Source: Brevibacillus aydinogluensis
GTDB lineage: Bacteria; Bacillota; Bacilli; Brevibacillales; Brevibacillaceae
NCBI RefSeq assembly: GCF_031954365.1
Contig: NZ_JAUSVZ010000001.1
Length of the DNA: 64,000 nucleotides
Reading direction: 5' to 3' (one strand)
The notes beneath the pieces were generated by a model, which was given only the letters and a program-made list of their open reading frames with translations, did not search any database and was not told where the DNA came from. This document shows positions 41,944-51,421 of the stretch, in pieces. The first letter of the stretch is position 1; every line of letters starts with the position of its first letter. The position numbers and the translations under genes were made by a program.

Positions 41944-42228
41944 ATGAAACGATGGGGCCGCCGTCTGCGCCATCTGGCCGTTGGAGTGCTGGATTTGCCG
42001 CAAGATGTGGTGCTGGAAGTCCCGCGCATCACGATGATCGGCCATCTGCAAATGTATATCGAAAACCACCGCGGAGTTCTCCACTTTAGTGAAAAGGAGC
42101 TCCGCTTGCTGTTGACCAATGGACAGCTGCTCGTTACTGGAGAACAATTGGTGATCCGGGCGATCCTGCCGGAGGAAATCCTGTTGGAGGGGCGCATCGG
42201 CGGCGTCAAGTTTCTGGAGAAACCTTAG
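41944..42228 (+). CDS. yqfC: Sporulation protein YqfC
   Basis: A 94-residue protein of the YabP/YqfC family (VLDLPQDVVLEVPRITMIGH, IENHRGVLHFSEKELRLLL). It is made in the mother cell during sporulation; its molecular role is not known. The frame opens at 41797, but the ATG at 41944 has an AAAGGGGGG site and gives the normal length. It precedes yqfD, as in all close relatives. Confidence 0.92.
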   Translation: MKRWGRRLRHLAVGVLDLPQDVVLEVPRITMIGHLQMYIENHRGVLHFSEKELRLLLTNGQLLVTGEQLVIRAILPEEILLEGRIGGVKFLEKP

Positions 42229-42270
42229 GAAACGTTCCGCGACAATACCTGGGAAAGTGGGGACGGGCAC

Positions 42271-43485
42271 ATGCGCAATGGATTGCAGGAATGGTTGGAC
42301 GGCTATATCACGATCACCGTCCGGGGAAAGCGGTTTGAACGAATGTTGAACATGGCGGTACGGGAAGGTATCCGGATCTGGAACATCCGCAGAGTGGCGC
42401 AGGAGGTGGGCCGCTGCGACATCCTGATCCGCGATTACTTTCGCTTGCGGCCGTTTTTGCGGGAGACAGGCTGTCGCCCTCACGTGGAACGACGAGGCGG
42501 GCTGCCTTTCTGGCTGGTCCGGCTGCGCCGGCGGGCCGGTCTTGTCATCGGCGCCTCTTTATTTTTGGTCGGAATGTACATGCTCTCCTCGTTCGTCTGG
42601 CAGGTGGAGGTGCAGGGAGTCAGGCAAATGCGCCCCGAGGCGGTGACTAATGCGGCGGCACAGGTCGGGATTAAAGAAGGGGTCTGGAAGGCCAAACTAA
42701 AAGAATCACACGTGCTGCAGCGGGAACTGATGAGCCTGCTGCCGGAAGCGTCCAGGGTCATCGTTGACATACAAGGCACCAAGGCGATTATCCAGGTGGT
42801 AGAGAAAGAAGAGCCGGAGAAGCCGGCCCCGCCCAGTCCGCGCCACCTGGTTGCCAAGAAGCGGGCGGTCGTGCACACGATTCTGCCGGAAGCGGGCAAA
42901 AGCATGGTGTCTGTCAACCAGTTTGTGGAAAAAGGGCAGACGCTGATATCCGGCATTATCGGCAATGAGACCAGGCAAAAGGCAGTCGCCGCCCGCGGCA
43001 CGGTAAAAGGGGAGGTGTGGTACGTCAGCAACGTCACGATGCCGCTCGCCCAGGTGCACTATCAGTTGACCGGTGAACGGCAGCAGACGCAGTATCTGCT
43101 CGTCGGCCCCTTCGCCGTGCAGATATGGCCGTTCAAACAGCAGCCGTTTGCGCAGGCCGAGTCGGTCGAGCAGCGCTTCCAACCCTCGTATGCGGGCTTT
43201 ACAAGTCCGATCGGCTGGAAGACGGTCACGCAGGCGGAGGTGCAGCCAGTACGGCGGGAATTGAGCATGGAAGAAGCGCTGCAGGCTGCCAAGCAGGCGG
43301 CCCGCGAGGACGTGCTGCGGCAGGCGGGCAAAGATGCGGTAATTCAGGACGAAAAAGTTTTGCACGTGAAGAGAGAGAATGGTAAAGTTTATTTGAGTAT
43401 TCATTTTTCCGTTATTGAGGACATTGCCGTCGAGCAGCCGATTCTGGGCCTGCCGCCGGCTCCCCAGGCAAACGGCAATTCGTAA
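42271..43485 (+). CDS. yqfD: Sporulation protein YqfD
   Basis: A 404-residue membrane protein needed for efficient sporulation. An N-terminal cytoplasmic domain (GYITITVRGKRFERMLNMAV) is followed by one membrane helix (AGLVIGASLFLVGMYMLSSF), a POTRA/FtsQ-like segment (VQGVRQMRPEAVTNAAAQVG) and a large exterior domain. It is encoded 42 bases after yqfC and shares its promoter. Family length. Confidence 0.93.
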   Translation: MRNGLQEWLDGYITITVRGKRFERMLNMAVREGIRIWNIRRVAQEVGRCDILIRDYFRLRPFLRETGCRPHVERRGGLPFWLVRLRRRAGLVIGASLFLVGMYMLSSFVWQVEVQGVRQMRPEAVTNAAAQVGIKEGVWKAKLKESHVLQRELMSLLPEASRVIVDIQGTKAIIQVVEKEEPEKPAPPSPRHLVAKKRAVVHTILPEAGKSMVSVNQFVEKGQTLISGIIGNETRQKAVAARGTVKGEVWYVSNVTMPLAQVHYQLTGERQQTQYLLVGPFAVQIWPFKQQPFAQAESVEQRFQPSYAGFTSPIGWKTVTQAEVQPVRRELSMEEALQAAKQAAREDVLRQAGKDAVIQDEKVLHVKRENGKVYLSIHFSVIEDIAVEQPILGLPPAPQANGNS

Positions 43486-43523
43486 TGGATTGCTGACAAC
43501 CGCTGCAAGGAGATGGAAGCCTG

Positions 43524-44498
43524 TTGCACGTACAAGAAGAGGTAAAAATTCCGTTTGTTGACGCATCGGAAGCGTTGTTGCTGTTCGGTCCCCACGATGC
43601 ATATCTCAAATTGATCGAGGAAACGACCACAGCAAAAATCATGACACGCAGCGGCGAGCTGGTCATCAGCGGCGAAAAGGCCGAAGTGGATAAGCTCTCC
43701 CGCTTGTTTGCCGTCCTGCTCCAGCTGATTCGGCGGGACATCGCCCTGTCCGAGCGCGACGTCTCGTACGCGCTGCAATTGGTGGAACGGGGAGAAGCGG
43801 AACAATTGCTGGACGTCTACGACGAGGAAGTGGCTCGCACCCAAAAGGGCAAGCTGATTCGCGCCAAGACGCTGGGACAGCGCCACTACCTGTCCGCCAT
43901 CAAGCGGCACGACATCGTGTTTGGCATCGGGCCGGCCGGTACCGGCAAAACGTACCTGGCTGTGGTAATGGCGGTCAACGCGTTGAAAAACGGACGAGTC
44001 AAGCGCATCGTGCTGACGCGCCCGGCCGTGGAGGCAGGAGAGAGCCTCGGCTTTTTGCCCGGCGACTTGCAGGAAAAAGTGGACCCCTATCTGCGTCCGC
44101 TCTACGACGCCTTGTACGACATGCTGGGCACGGAACAGGTGGCCAAGATGATGGAGCGCGGGCTGATTGAAGTGGCTCCGCTGGCATACATGCGCGGGCG
44201 AACGCTGGAAGACTGCTTTGTCATCCTGGACGAAGCGCAGAACACCACGCCTGAACAAATGAAAATGTTTCTCACCCGTCTGGGCTTCGGTTCCAAAATG
44301 GTGATTACCGGCGACGTGACCCAGATCGACCTGCCCAAAGGGAAAAAATCGGGTTTGCGGGAAGCAGAGCGCATTCTGGCCCCGATCCCCGAAGTGGCAT
44401 TTATCCGCTTCCAGGAAGCGGACGTGGTGCGCCACAGCCTGGTGCAGAAGATCATCGAAGCGTACGCCAAAGACGAACACGAACACAGCTACCGGTAA
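43524..44498 (+). CDS. phoH: PhoH family ATPase
   Basis: A 324-residue cytoplasmic ATPase. The nucleotide site has Walker A GIGPAGTGKTYLAV and Walker B CFVILDEAQNTT; the N-terminal KH-like region (LLLFGPHDAYLKLIEETTTA) is typical. PhoH proteins are linked to RNA metabolism with YbeY, encoded next. The start is TTG at 43524 behind AAGGAGATGG. Position between yqfD and ybeY is conserved. Confidence 0.94.
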   Translation: MHVQEEVKIPFVDASEALLLFGPHDAYLKLIEETTTAKIMTRSGELVISGEKAEVDKLSRLFAVLLQLIRRDIALSERDVSYALQLVERGEAEQLLDVYDEEVARTQKGKLIRAKTLGQRHYLSAIKRHDIVFGIGPAGTGKTYLAVVMAVNALKNGRVKRIVLTRPAVEAGESLGFLPGDLQEKVDPYLRPLYDALYDMLGTEQVAKMMERGLIEVAPLAYMRGRTLEDCFVILDEAQNTTPEQMKMFLTRLGFGSKMVITGDVTQIDLPKGKKSGLREAERILAPIPEVAFIRFQEADVVRHSLVQKIIEAYAKDEHEHSYR

Positions 44499-44514
44499 AG
44501 GAGATTGGGTACCC

Positions 44515-44994
44515 GTGCTATCCGTAGAAATTCTTCACGACGAAATCCAACCGATTGACGAATCCCTGCAGGACCTGATCGTCCGCTGCCTGGAAGCGGC
44601 TGCTGAGCGGGAAGGCGTGGACGGCGAAGTGGTGGTGACGCTGGTGAACAACGAGCGCATCCATGAGCTGAACCGCCAATACCGTGGCGTTGACCGTCCC
44701 ACCGACGTGCTGTCGTTTGCGATGAACGAGTCGGGAGAGGGAGAAATGGACATTTATTTGGACGAGGAAGCGTTGGACGCGCTCCCCAACATGCTGGGGG
44801 ACATTGTCATTTCCGTTCCCAAGGCGGAGGAGCAGGCGGCAGAGTATGGACACTCGCTCGAACGGGAACTGGGTTTTCTCGCTGTTCACGGTTTTCTCCA
44901 TCTGCTCGGGTACGACCACGGCACGGAGGAAGAGGAGAAAGAGATGTTTTCCCGTCAGGAGGCAGTGCTGCAGCAGATTGGTTTGACGAGGTAG
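44515..44994 (+). CDS. ybeY: Endoribonuclease YbeY (rRNA maturation factor)
   Basis: A 159-residue zinc metalloprotein needed for 16S rRNA 3'-end maturation. The diagnostic zinc site HGFLHLLGYDH lies near residue 125, and RPTDVLSFAM is also conserved. The start is GTG behind AAAGGAG. It follows phoH and precedes dgkA, the standard order. Confidence 0.95.
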   Translation: MLSVEILHDEIQPIDESLQDLIVRCLEAAAEREGVDGEVVVTLVNNERIHELNRQYRGVDRPTDVLSFAMNESGEGEMDIYLDEEALDALPNMLGDIVISVPKAEEQAAEYGHSLERELGFLAVHGFLHLLGYDHGTEEEEKEMFSRQEAVLQQIGLTR

Positions 44995-45004
44995 GCGATA
45001 GCGT

Positions 45005-45388
45005 TTGAAAGAGTGGCGCCGTTTGGTCAGCAGCTTTTCCTATGCCCTGCAAGGCATAGTCCAAACCGTGAAGACACAGCGAAACATGCAAATCCACGTC
45101 GCATTTGCCGTGCTGGCGCTGGCGGCGGCGTGGTGGCTGCGCATTCCTCGCGGCGATGTTTTGCTGGTCTTTTTTTCTATCGCGCTGGTGTGGGCGCTCG
45201 AGTTGGTCAATACCGCCCTGGAGGCAGCAGTCGATTTGTCCTCCCCCGAGTGGCACGCGAAGGCCAAAACGGCCAAGGACGCTTGTGCCGGTGCCGTCCT
45301 GGTGGCGGCTGTCCTGTCCGTCGTAATCGGCGTCGCTGTTTTCGGCCCACCGCTCTGGGGGAAACTCACGGTATGGCTGGCCGTGTAA
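45005..45388 (+). CDS. dgkA: Undecaprenol kinase / diacylglycerol kinase family
   Basis: A 127-residue membrane enzyme with three helices. The signature is split over LVNTALEAAVDL and AKTAKDACAGAVLVAAVLS, the catalytic region of prokaryotic DgkA. In Gram-positives it phosphorylates undecaprenol, recycling the lipid carrier for peptidoglycan. The start is TTG at 45005, 10 bases after ybeY, with a GAGGTAGG site. Confidence 0.93.
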   Translation: MKEWRRLVSSFSYALQGIVQTVKTQRNMQIHVAFAVLALAAAWWLRIPRGDVLLVFFSIALVWALELVNTALEAAVDLSSPEWHAKAKTAKDACAGAVLVAAVLSVVIGVAVFGPPLWGKLTVWLAV

Positions 45389-45503
45389 CAGGAGGACTGG
45401 CCTGGTGCGGCTCTGCGGCACCGCCTGCAGGCCGGCGGGTGCCTCGCGTTTGCTTTACCCACTACATATGTATTGAAATGTATTGATTGGCGAGGGAACG
45501 GTG

Positions 45504-45911
45504 ATGATGAACATGGATAAACAAGCCCTGCTGGAGCAAGCGAAAGAAGCGAGAAAGCTGGCGTATGTGCCGTATTCCAACTTTCCTGTGGGAGCGGCAC
45601 TCTTGACCGACAGCGGCAAGGTGTATCTCGGCTGCAATATCGAGAACGCCTCCTTCCCGCTGTGCAACTGCGCGGAGCGGACCGCGCTGTTTAAGGCGTA
45701 TTCCGAAGGGGATACCCGTTACAAGGCGATCGCCGTGGTGGCTGACACGCCGAATCCGGTCTCTCCCTGCGGCGCGTGCCGGCAGGTGATGGCGGAGCTG
45801 TGCCCGCCCGACATGCCGGTCATCCTTGCCAACATGAACGGTGACGTGACAGAAACAACAGTATCCGCCCTGCTTCCCGGGGCGTTTGCCAAGGAGGATT
45901 TACGTGGATAA
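45504..45911 (+). CDS. cdd: Cytidine deaminase
   Basis: A 135-residue zinc enzyme that converts cytidine and deoxycytidine to the uridine forms. Zinc ligands and the catalytic Glu are in CNCAERTALFKA and PCGACRQVM; CNIENASFPLC binds the substrate. Several starts are close together. The ATG at 45504 is best spaced from GAGGGA; ATG at 45507 or 45513 are alternatives. It overlaps era by 8 bases, as in B. subtilis. Confidence 0.94.
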   Translation: MMNMDKQALLEQAKEARKLAYVPYSNFPVGAALLTDSGKVYLGCNIENASFPLCNCAERTALFKAYSEGDTRYKAIAVVADTPNPVSPCGACRQVMAELCPPDMPVILANMNGDVTETTVSALLPGAFAKEDLRG

Positions 45912-46818
45912 TCGCACGAAAAAAGGTTTCAAATCCGGGTTTGTCTCCATTGTGGGCAGGCCCAACGTGGGGAAATCCACGCTGTTAAACCACATCGTCG
46001 GCCAGAAGATTGCGATCATGTCCAACAAACCGCAGACGACGCGCAACAAGATTACCGCCGTCTACACGACAGAGCAGGGACAAGTCATCTTCCTGGACAC
46101 GCCGGGGATTCACAAGCCCAAGTCCAAGCTGGGCGACTACATGGTCGCCGTCGCGGAAAACACGCTCAACGAAGTGGACCTGGTGCTGTTTGTCATCGAC
46201 GCAACGGAAAAACGGGGGCCGGGTGACGATTACATCATTGAGCGGCTCAAGCAGGTAAAAACTCCCGTCTTTCTGGTGATCAACAAAATTGACAAGGTTC
46301 ACCCGGAGGAACTGCTGCCGATCATCGACGAATACCGGAAGCTGTACGAGTTCAAACAGATCATCCCGATTTCCGCTCTGGAGGGGAACAACACCGGGCC
46401 GCTGATCCAGGCCATCTTTGACGAGATGGAAGAAGGGCCGATGTACTACCCGCCCGACCAGGTGACCGACCACCCCGAGCGCTTCATCGTGGCCGAATTG
46501 ATCAGGGAAAAGGTGCTGCATCTGACCCGCGAAGAGGTGCCCCATTCGATCGCCGTGACGGTTGAAGAAATGAAGCGGGGCGAAAACGGAAAGACCCTGT
46601 ACATCTACGCGGCCATTTACGTCGAGCGGGATTCGCAGAAAGGCATCCTGATCGGCGAGAGAGGGCAGATGCTCAAGGAAATCGGCCGCCGCGCCCGTCT
46701 GGACATCGAGCGGCTGATGGGGGACAAGGTGTTTCTGGAACTGTGGGTCAAGGTGAAAAAAGACTGGCGCAATCAGGAGCGAATGCTGCGCAATTTTGGT
46801 TTTTACGATGAAGAATAG
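45904..46818 (+). CDS. era: GTPase Era
   Basis: A 304-residue essential GTPase of 30S assembly. G motifs: GRPNVGKSTLLN, DTPGIHKPKS, NKIDK. The C-terminal KH domain contains GILIGERGQMLKEIGRRAR and binds the 3' end of 16S rRNA. GTG at 45904 was chosen for its AAGGAGG site; it lies inside the end of cdd, giving coupled translation. Confidence 0.96.
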   Translation: MDNRTKKGFKSGFVSIVGRPNVGKSTLLNHIVGQKIAIMSNKPQTTRNKITAVYTTEQGQVIFLDTPGIHKPKSKLGDYMVAVAENTLNEVDLVLFVIDATEKRGPGDDYIIERLKQVKTPVFLVINKIDKVHPEELLPIIDEYRKLYEFKQIIPISALEGNNTGPLIQAIFDEMEEGPMYYPPDQVTDHPERFIVAELIREKVLHLTREEVPHSIAVTVEEMKRGENGKTLYIYAAIYVERDSQKGILIGERGQMLKEIGRRARLDIERLMGDKVFLELWVKVKKDWRNQERMLRNFGFYDEE

Positions 46819-46909
46819 CGGTGTCAATTTTTCCATGGCATAGAAAAACGGGCGCAGGTGAATCTAAGAAGGAAGTGGATTCAGCCGAAACAAGAAAGGA
46901 TGATGCTTC

Positions 46910-47062
46910 ATGCTTCGTGACTTTTCTTGGAAATATTTCGCTTCGACCGGTGACATCCATGCTTACCTTCTCTACAGAGAACACCTTCAAACGACTGCCG
47001 ACGAGGAGGACACGTTTGAATTCGCCCAAAAGGAGCCGGGTGAAACACACGCATGCTTGTAA
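46910..47062 (+). CDS. yqzL: YqzL family small protein
   Basis: A 50-residue protein. Its N-terminus (LRDFSWKYFASTGDIHAYLL) resembles B. subtilis YqzL, which lies at exactly this place between era and recO. It has an AAAGGATGATG site. It overlaps recO by 10 bases in another frame, suggesting translational coupling. Function unknown. Confidence 0.85.
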   Translation: MLRDFSWKYFASTGDIHAYLLYREHLQTTADEEDTFEFAQKEPGETHACL

Positions 47063-47805
47063 AGTGGGAAGGCATTGTCATCCGCAGCGTGGACTATGGC
47101 GAGTCCAGCAAAGTGGTGACGTTGTTTACGCGGGAGCACGGCAAAGTGGGCATCATGGCCCGCGGCGCGAAAAAGCCGAAAAGCCGCCTGGGGGCCGTCT
47201 CCCAACTGTTTACCCATGGATACTATCTGTGCAAGGCAGGGCCTGGAAGCGGCATGCCTGACCTGTCCCAGGGAGAGATCGTGGAGTCGTTTCGGGACTT
47301 GCGGCAAAACCTGGCTGCCACGGCTTATGCCGCGTACATAGCGGAGCTGTTGGACCGGTTGACGGATGAACGGGAAGCCAATCCTTTTTTGTTTCACATG
47401 GTATTGCTGCTGTTTCGATATCTGGATGAAGGCAGGGATGCGGAAATTCTCTGCCGGATCTTCGAGACAAAAATGCTGCGGGTGGCGGGCATTGCCCCGC
47501 ACCTGTCGGGATGTGCCAGCTGCGGGGCGGAGCGGGAGCCATATGCGATCAGCGTGTCGCAGGGAGGACTCATCTGTCCCGTCTGCCTTCCGCAGGACCC
47601 GTATGCAATCGCCGTCACCCCGTCGGTCTGGAAGCTGCTTCGCCTGTTTCAGGTGTTTGATCTGGAGCGGCTGGGCGAGATTGAAGTGAAACCTGCGACG
47701 CGCAGCCAGCTCAAACACGTGCTGCGCAGCTTTTTGGACCAACATCTCGATTTGCGGCTGAAAAGTCGGGCGTTTCTGGATCAGATCGAAAACATCGGCT
47801 TGTAG
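47053..47805 (+). CDS. recO: DNA repair protein RecO
   Basis: A 250-residue recombination mediator that loads RecA onto SSB-coated DNA with RecF and RecR. The OB-fold N-terminus (VKWEGIVIRSVDYGESSKVV) and the four-Cys zinc site (CASCG and CPVCLP) are clear. It has family length and position, overlapping yqzL. Confidence 0.95.
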   Translation: MLVKWEGIVIRSVDYGESSKVVTLFTREHGKVGIMARGAKKPKSRLGAVSQLFTHGYYLCKAGPGSGMPDLSQGEIVESFRDLRQNLAATAYAAYIAELLDRLTDEREANPFLFHMVLLLFRYLDEGRDAEILCRIFETKMLRVAGIAPHLSGCASCGAEREPYAISVSQGGLICPVCLPQDPYAIAVTPSVWKLLRLFQVFDLERLGEIEVKPATRSQLKHVLRSFLDQHLDLRLKSRAFLDQIENIGL

Positions 47806-47832
47806 CCGGCCGGAATGTCATGTGGATCTGCA

Positions 47833-47861
47833 TTGACATCCGTTTTGCTTTTCGCTATGAT
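47833..47861 (+). promoter_or_regulatory. Sigma-A promoter of glyQS
   Basis: A perfect TTGACA, a 17-base spacer and TATGAT immediately precede the T-box leader. Confidence 0.85.
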
Positions 47862-47869
47862 AAGTACCA

Positions 47870-48130
47870 AATGTGATATCGACCGTTGCTGTGAAGGAAA
47901 GGAGTAGTCGACCGCTGGCTGATCGAGAAGGCGTCGCGTCTTCTCACGTAGCGAACCGGGGAGGGTGGAAGCCTGGTAGTCATGTCGATGAACGGCGTTC
48001 CGGAGCAAGGTGAACAGCAAAAGCGGACGATGAGGCCGGTATGCCGATTCGTCAAGTAGGGTGGAACCGCGGGATAACCTCTCGTCCCTACACTGTGGAA
48101 GACACGGTGTAGGCGGCGGGAGGTTTTTTG
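47870..48130 (+). promoter_or_regulatory. T-box leader of glyQS (glycine)
   Basis: The T-box AGGGTGGAACCGCG lies at 48058-48071. A strong terminator (about 48078-48129, ending GGGAGGTTTTTT) competes with the antiterminator. Upstream, the stem I distal region is recognisable (GCGAACCGGGGAGGGTGG). A GGC triplet at 47994-47996, in the expected 3' side of the specifier loop (GAACGGCG), fits glycine. Uncharged tRNA-Gly would pair here and at the T-box to allow read-through into glyQS. Confidence 0.93.
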
Positions 48131-48288
48131 CTGAATCAGGGGGGAGCGGCTTTTTTTAAGCTGCGGCCTGATTCGGCAGACCAGCGTCCTTTCCAACAGG
48201 GGCCATGGCACACGGGCGCTTTCACGCCTGATCGTGCTGTGCAGGCTTCGCTTGGAGTTTTTGTTACCTTCAGGAGGTGGAACGAACC

Positions 48289-49236
48289 ATGAAAAAGACC
48301 TTTCAAGACATCATCTTGACGCTGCAAAACTTTTGGGCAAAACAAAATTGCTTGATTGTGCAGCCGTACGACGTGGAAAAAGGGGCCGGCACGCTCAACC
48401 CGATGACGTTTCTCCGCGCGATCGGGCCGGAGCCGTGGAATGTGGCTTACGTGGAGCCGTCCCGCCGGCCTGCCGACGGCCGTTACGGGGAAAACCCCAA
48501 CCGCTTGTACCAGCACCATCAGTTCCAAGTGATCATGAAACCGTCGCCGGACAACATTCAGGACATCTACCTGGACAGTCTGCGCGAACTGGGCATTGAA
48601 CCGCTGGAACACGACATCCGCTTTGTCGAGGACAACTGGGAGCACCCGGGGCTTGGCGCCTGGGGCCTGGGCTGGGAAGTGTGGCTGGACGGCATGGAAA
48701 TCACCCAGTTCACCTATTTCCAACAGGTGGGCGGACTGGAATGCAAGCCGGTGGCGGTGGAGATCACCTACGGCTTGGAGCGCCTCGCGTCCTACATCCA
48801 GGAAAAGGAAAATGTCTTCGAGCTGGAGTGGGTCAACGGCTACACCTATGGCGACGTCTTCCTGCAGCCGGAGTACGAGCATTCCAAATACACGTTTGAG
48901 CTGTCCGACGTGGACATGCTGTTCAATCTGTACAACACCTACGAGGCGGAAGCAAAGCGCCTGATGAAAGAGCGGCTGGTGTTTCCGGCCTATGACTACG
49001 TGCTAAAGTGCTCCCACACGTTCAACCTGCTGGATGCGCGGGGGGCGATCAGCGTGACGGAGAGGACCGGCTACATCGCCCGCGTCCGCAACCTGTCCCG
49101 CGAAGTGGCTCACACCTATCTGGCAGAGCGCGAACGGCTCGGCTTCCCCTTGCTGAAAAAAGGACAATCGAGCGAGGAGGCGGCTGCGCACAACAGCGCG
49201 TCCAGCCGTGAGGAAGGAGTGAACGCAGATGAGTAA
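48289..49236 (+). CDS. glyQ: Glycine--tRNA ligase alpha subunit
   Basis: A 315-residue catalytic subunit of the heterotetrameric (alpha2beta2) glycyl-tRNA synthetase. The family start (KKTFQDIILTLQNFWAKQNC) and VEPSRRPADGRYGENPNRL are diagnostic. The ATG at 48289 has AGGAGGTGG; the GTG at 48277 overlaps that site. Controlled by the T-box upstream. It overlaps glyS by 8 bases. A C-terminal extension rich in Ser, Glu and Ala (SSEEAAAHNSASSREEG) is slightly longer than usual. Confidence 0.97.
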   Translation: MKKTFQDIILTLQNFWAKQNCLIVQPYDVEKGAGTLNPMTFLRAIGPEPWNVAYVEPSRRPADGRYGENPNRLYQHHQFQVIMKPSPDNIQDIYLDSLRELGIEPLEHDIRFVEDNWEHPGLGAWGLGWEVWLDGMEITQFTYFQQVGGLECKPVAVEITYGLERLASYIQEKENVFELEWVNGYTYGDVFLQPEYEHSKYTFELSDVDMLFNLYNTYEAEAKRLMKERLVFPAYDYVLKCSHTFNLLDARGAISVTERTGYIARVRNLSREVAHTYLAERERLGFPLLKKGQSSEEAAAHNSASSREEGVNADE

Positions 49237-51301
49237 GCGCGACTTGTTGCTGGAGATCGGTACGGAAGAAATGCCGGCCCGCTTCGTCGCCGGAGCGGCC
49301 GCGCAGTTGAAGGAAAAGGTGGAAAAATGGCTGGCGGCGGAACGCCTTCCCTACGACGCGGTCTTTTCCTACGAGACACCGCGCCGCTTTGCCGTTCTGG
49401 TGAGCGGAGTGGCGGAGAAACAGCCGGACCGCAACGACGAAGCGAAAGGACCGGCCCGCAAAATCGCCATGGACGAGTCCGGCAACTGGACCAAGGCGGC
49501 GCAGGGTTTTGCCCGCAGCAACGGCGTAGACGTCGATCAGCTCTACTTCAAGGACGTGAACGGCGTCGAGTACGTGTTTGCCCGCAAGTCGGAAGCCGGG
49601 AAAGCAACCAAGGAACTGCTGCCCGCACTGGCTGATGTGATCGCCGGCATGACGTTCCCGAAAAACATGCGCTGGGGCGCGTATGAGCTGAAGTACGTGC
49701 GCCCGATCCGCTGGCTGGTGGCCCTCTTCGGTGAAGACGTGATCGAGATGGAGATCGCCGGTGTTAAATCGGGACGCGTGACGCGCGGCCACCGCTTCCT
49801 CGGCAGTCAGGACGTGGCGCTGACCCATCCGGGCGAGTACGCGGCCAAGCTGTCGGAACAGCACGTCATCGTCGACCCGGACGAACGGCGCCGTTCCATC
49901 CTTGAGCAGATTCACCGATTGGAGCGGGAAAACGGCTGGCGCGTGCCGATGGATGAAGGCCTGCTGGACGAAGTGGTTCATCTGGTCGAGTATCCGACGG
50001 CGCTGTACGGCACGTTTGACGAAGCATTTCTCTCCATTCCGCGCGAGGTGCTGGTCACCTCGATGCGCGAGCACCAGCGCTACTTCCCGGTAGAGGATGG
50101 GGCTGGCAACCTGCTCAACCACTTTATCACAGTCCGCAACGGCGACAGCCGCGCGCTGGACAACGTGGCCAAAGGAAACGAAAAAGTGCTGCGCGCTCGC
50201 CTGTCCGACGCCCGCTTCTTCTATGAGGAGGATCAAAAGCTGTCGATCGACAGCTGCCTGAAGCGGCTGGAGACGATCGTCTTCCACGAAGAACTGGGGA
50301 CGATCGGCGACAAGGTGCGCCGGATTCGCGATCTGGCAGGCCGTATCGCCGGTCAGCTGGAGCTGGGCAATGCGGAGGCCGCCCGCGTGGACCGCATCGC
50401 GGAGATTGCCAAGTTTGACCTGGTGACCAACATGGTGGGCGAATTTCCCGAACTGCAGGGCATCATGGGCGAGGATTACGCCCGCAAGGCAGGTGAAAGC
50501 GACGAGGTGGCGCGAGGTGTCTTCGAACACTACCTGCCCCGTTTTGCCGGCGACCAACTGCCGCAGTCTGCCGAAGGTGCAGCTGTCAGCATCGCGGACA
50601 AGCTGGACACGATCGTCGGCTGCTTCTCCATCGGCATCGTCCCCACCGGCTCGCAGGACCCGTACGGACTGCGCCGGATGGCGGCGGGAATCGTGGCAAT
50701 CCTGCTCGATCGCGGCTGGAATATGCCGCTGGACCGCTTGTGGGATGCCGCATTGGACATCTATGCCGCTCAGGGCGTAACCAAGCGCGGCCGGGATGAG
50801 GTGAAGAAAGACCTGGCTGATTTCTTCGCGCTGCGACTGAAAAATGCGCTGCAGGAAGACCAGATTCGTTACGATGTAATCGACGCCGTGCTGTCGGCGG
50901 ACATCGCGCTGGTGCCGGACGTGCTGGCCAAAGCGAAAGCGCTGATGGCAGCGGTACAATCGGACGACTTCAAGCTGACCGTGGAACAGTTCAACCGGGC
51001 CGGCAATCTGGCACAAAAAGCGGAGGGGGACGCGATCGACGAAGCCGTCTTCACCGAGGACGCAGAACGCACCCTGTACAAGGCGTATCTGTCCGTGCGT
51101 GAGCAGGTGACGGGCCTCGACGATCAGGCTCAGGTGCTGGCGACACTGTCCCAGCTGCGCGAGCCCATCCAATCGTTCTTCGACGCCGTCATGGTCATGG
51201 CTGACGATCAAGCCGTCCGCCGCAACCGACTGGCGCTCCTGCTCAACATCTCCCGCCTGATTGGCGCATATGCCGATTTTTCCAAACTGGTTTTTGCCTG
51301 A
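49229..51301 (+). CDS. glyS: Glycine--tRNA ligase beta subunit
   Basis: A 690-residue subunit that recognises the tRNA. The start MSKRDLLLEIGTEEMPARFV, the segment RWGAYELKYVRPIRWLVALF and the C-terminal anticodon-binding DALR domain are typical. It lies in the T-box operon with glyQ. The ATG has a GGAAGGAGTG site within the end of glyQ. Confidence 0.97.
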   Translation: MSKRDLLLEIGTEEMPARFVAGAAAQLKEKVEKWLAAERLPYDAVFSYETPRRFAVLVSGVAEKQPDRNDEAKGPARKIAMDESGNWTKAAQGFARSNGVDVDQLYFKDVNGVEYVFARKSEAGKATKELLPALADVIAGMTFPKNMRWGAYELKYVRPIRWLVALFGEDVIEMEIAGVKSGRVTRGHRFLGSQDVALTHPGEYAAKLSEQHVIVDPDERRRSILEQIHRLERENGWRVPMDEGLLDEVVHLVEYPTALYGTFDEAFLSIPREVLVTSMREHQRYFPVEDGAGNLLNHFITVRNGDSRALDNVAKGNEKVLRARLSDARFFYEEDQKLSIDSCLKRLETIVFHEELGTIGDKVRRIRDLAGRIAGQLELGNAEAARVDRIAEIAKFDLVTNMVGEFPELQGIMGEDYARKAGESDEVARGVFEHYLPRFAGDQLPQSAEGAAVSIADKLDTIVGCFSIGIVPTGSQDPYGLRRMAAGIVAILLDRGWNMPLDRLWDAALDIYAAQGVTKRGRDEVKKDLADFFALRLKNALQEDQIRYDVIDAVLSADIALVPDVLAKAKALMAAVQSDDFKLTVEQFNRAGNLAQKAEGDAIDEAVFTEDAERTLYKAYLSVREQVTGLDDQAQVLATLSQLREPIQSFFDAVMVMADDQAVRRNRLALLLNISRLIGAYADFSKLVFA

Positions 51302-51316
51302 TGACTGGCTGCACAC

Positions 51317-51350
51317 GCCTCCGCCTGCCCGGCGGGGGCGAGCTTTTTTC
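51317..51350 (+). terminator. Terminator after glyQS
   Basis: GCCTCCGCC and GGCGGGGGC pair (one G-U) around TGCCC. GAGCTTTTTT follows. Confidence 0.8.
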
Positions 51351-51421
51351 CCGCGGAAAGAAGGAAAATCTGTGCGAATAGAGTAATACTAGGGATAGGT
51401 ACCAGACATGAACCGGGGGGA

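Noticed and set aside
45466..45486. ATGTATTGA direct repeat before cdd as a regulatory site
   Set aside because: Short, AT-rich, and explained by chance in the leader; no known regulator site matches.
49049..51316. 755-codon minus-strand open frame opposite glyS
   Set aside because: An antisense shadow of glyS, with no family motifs or ribosome binding site.
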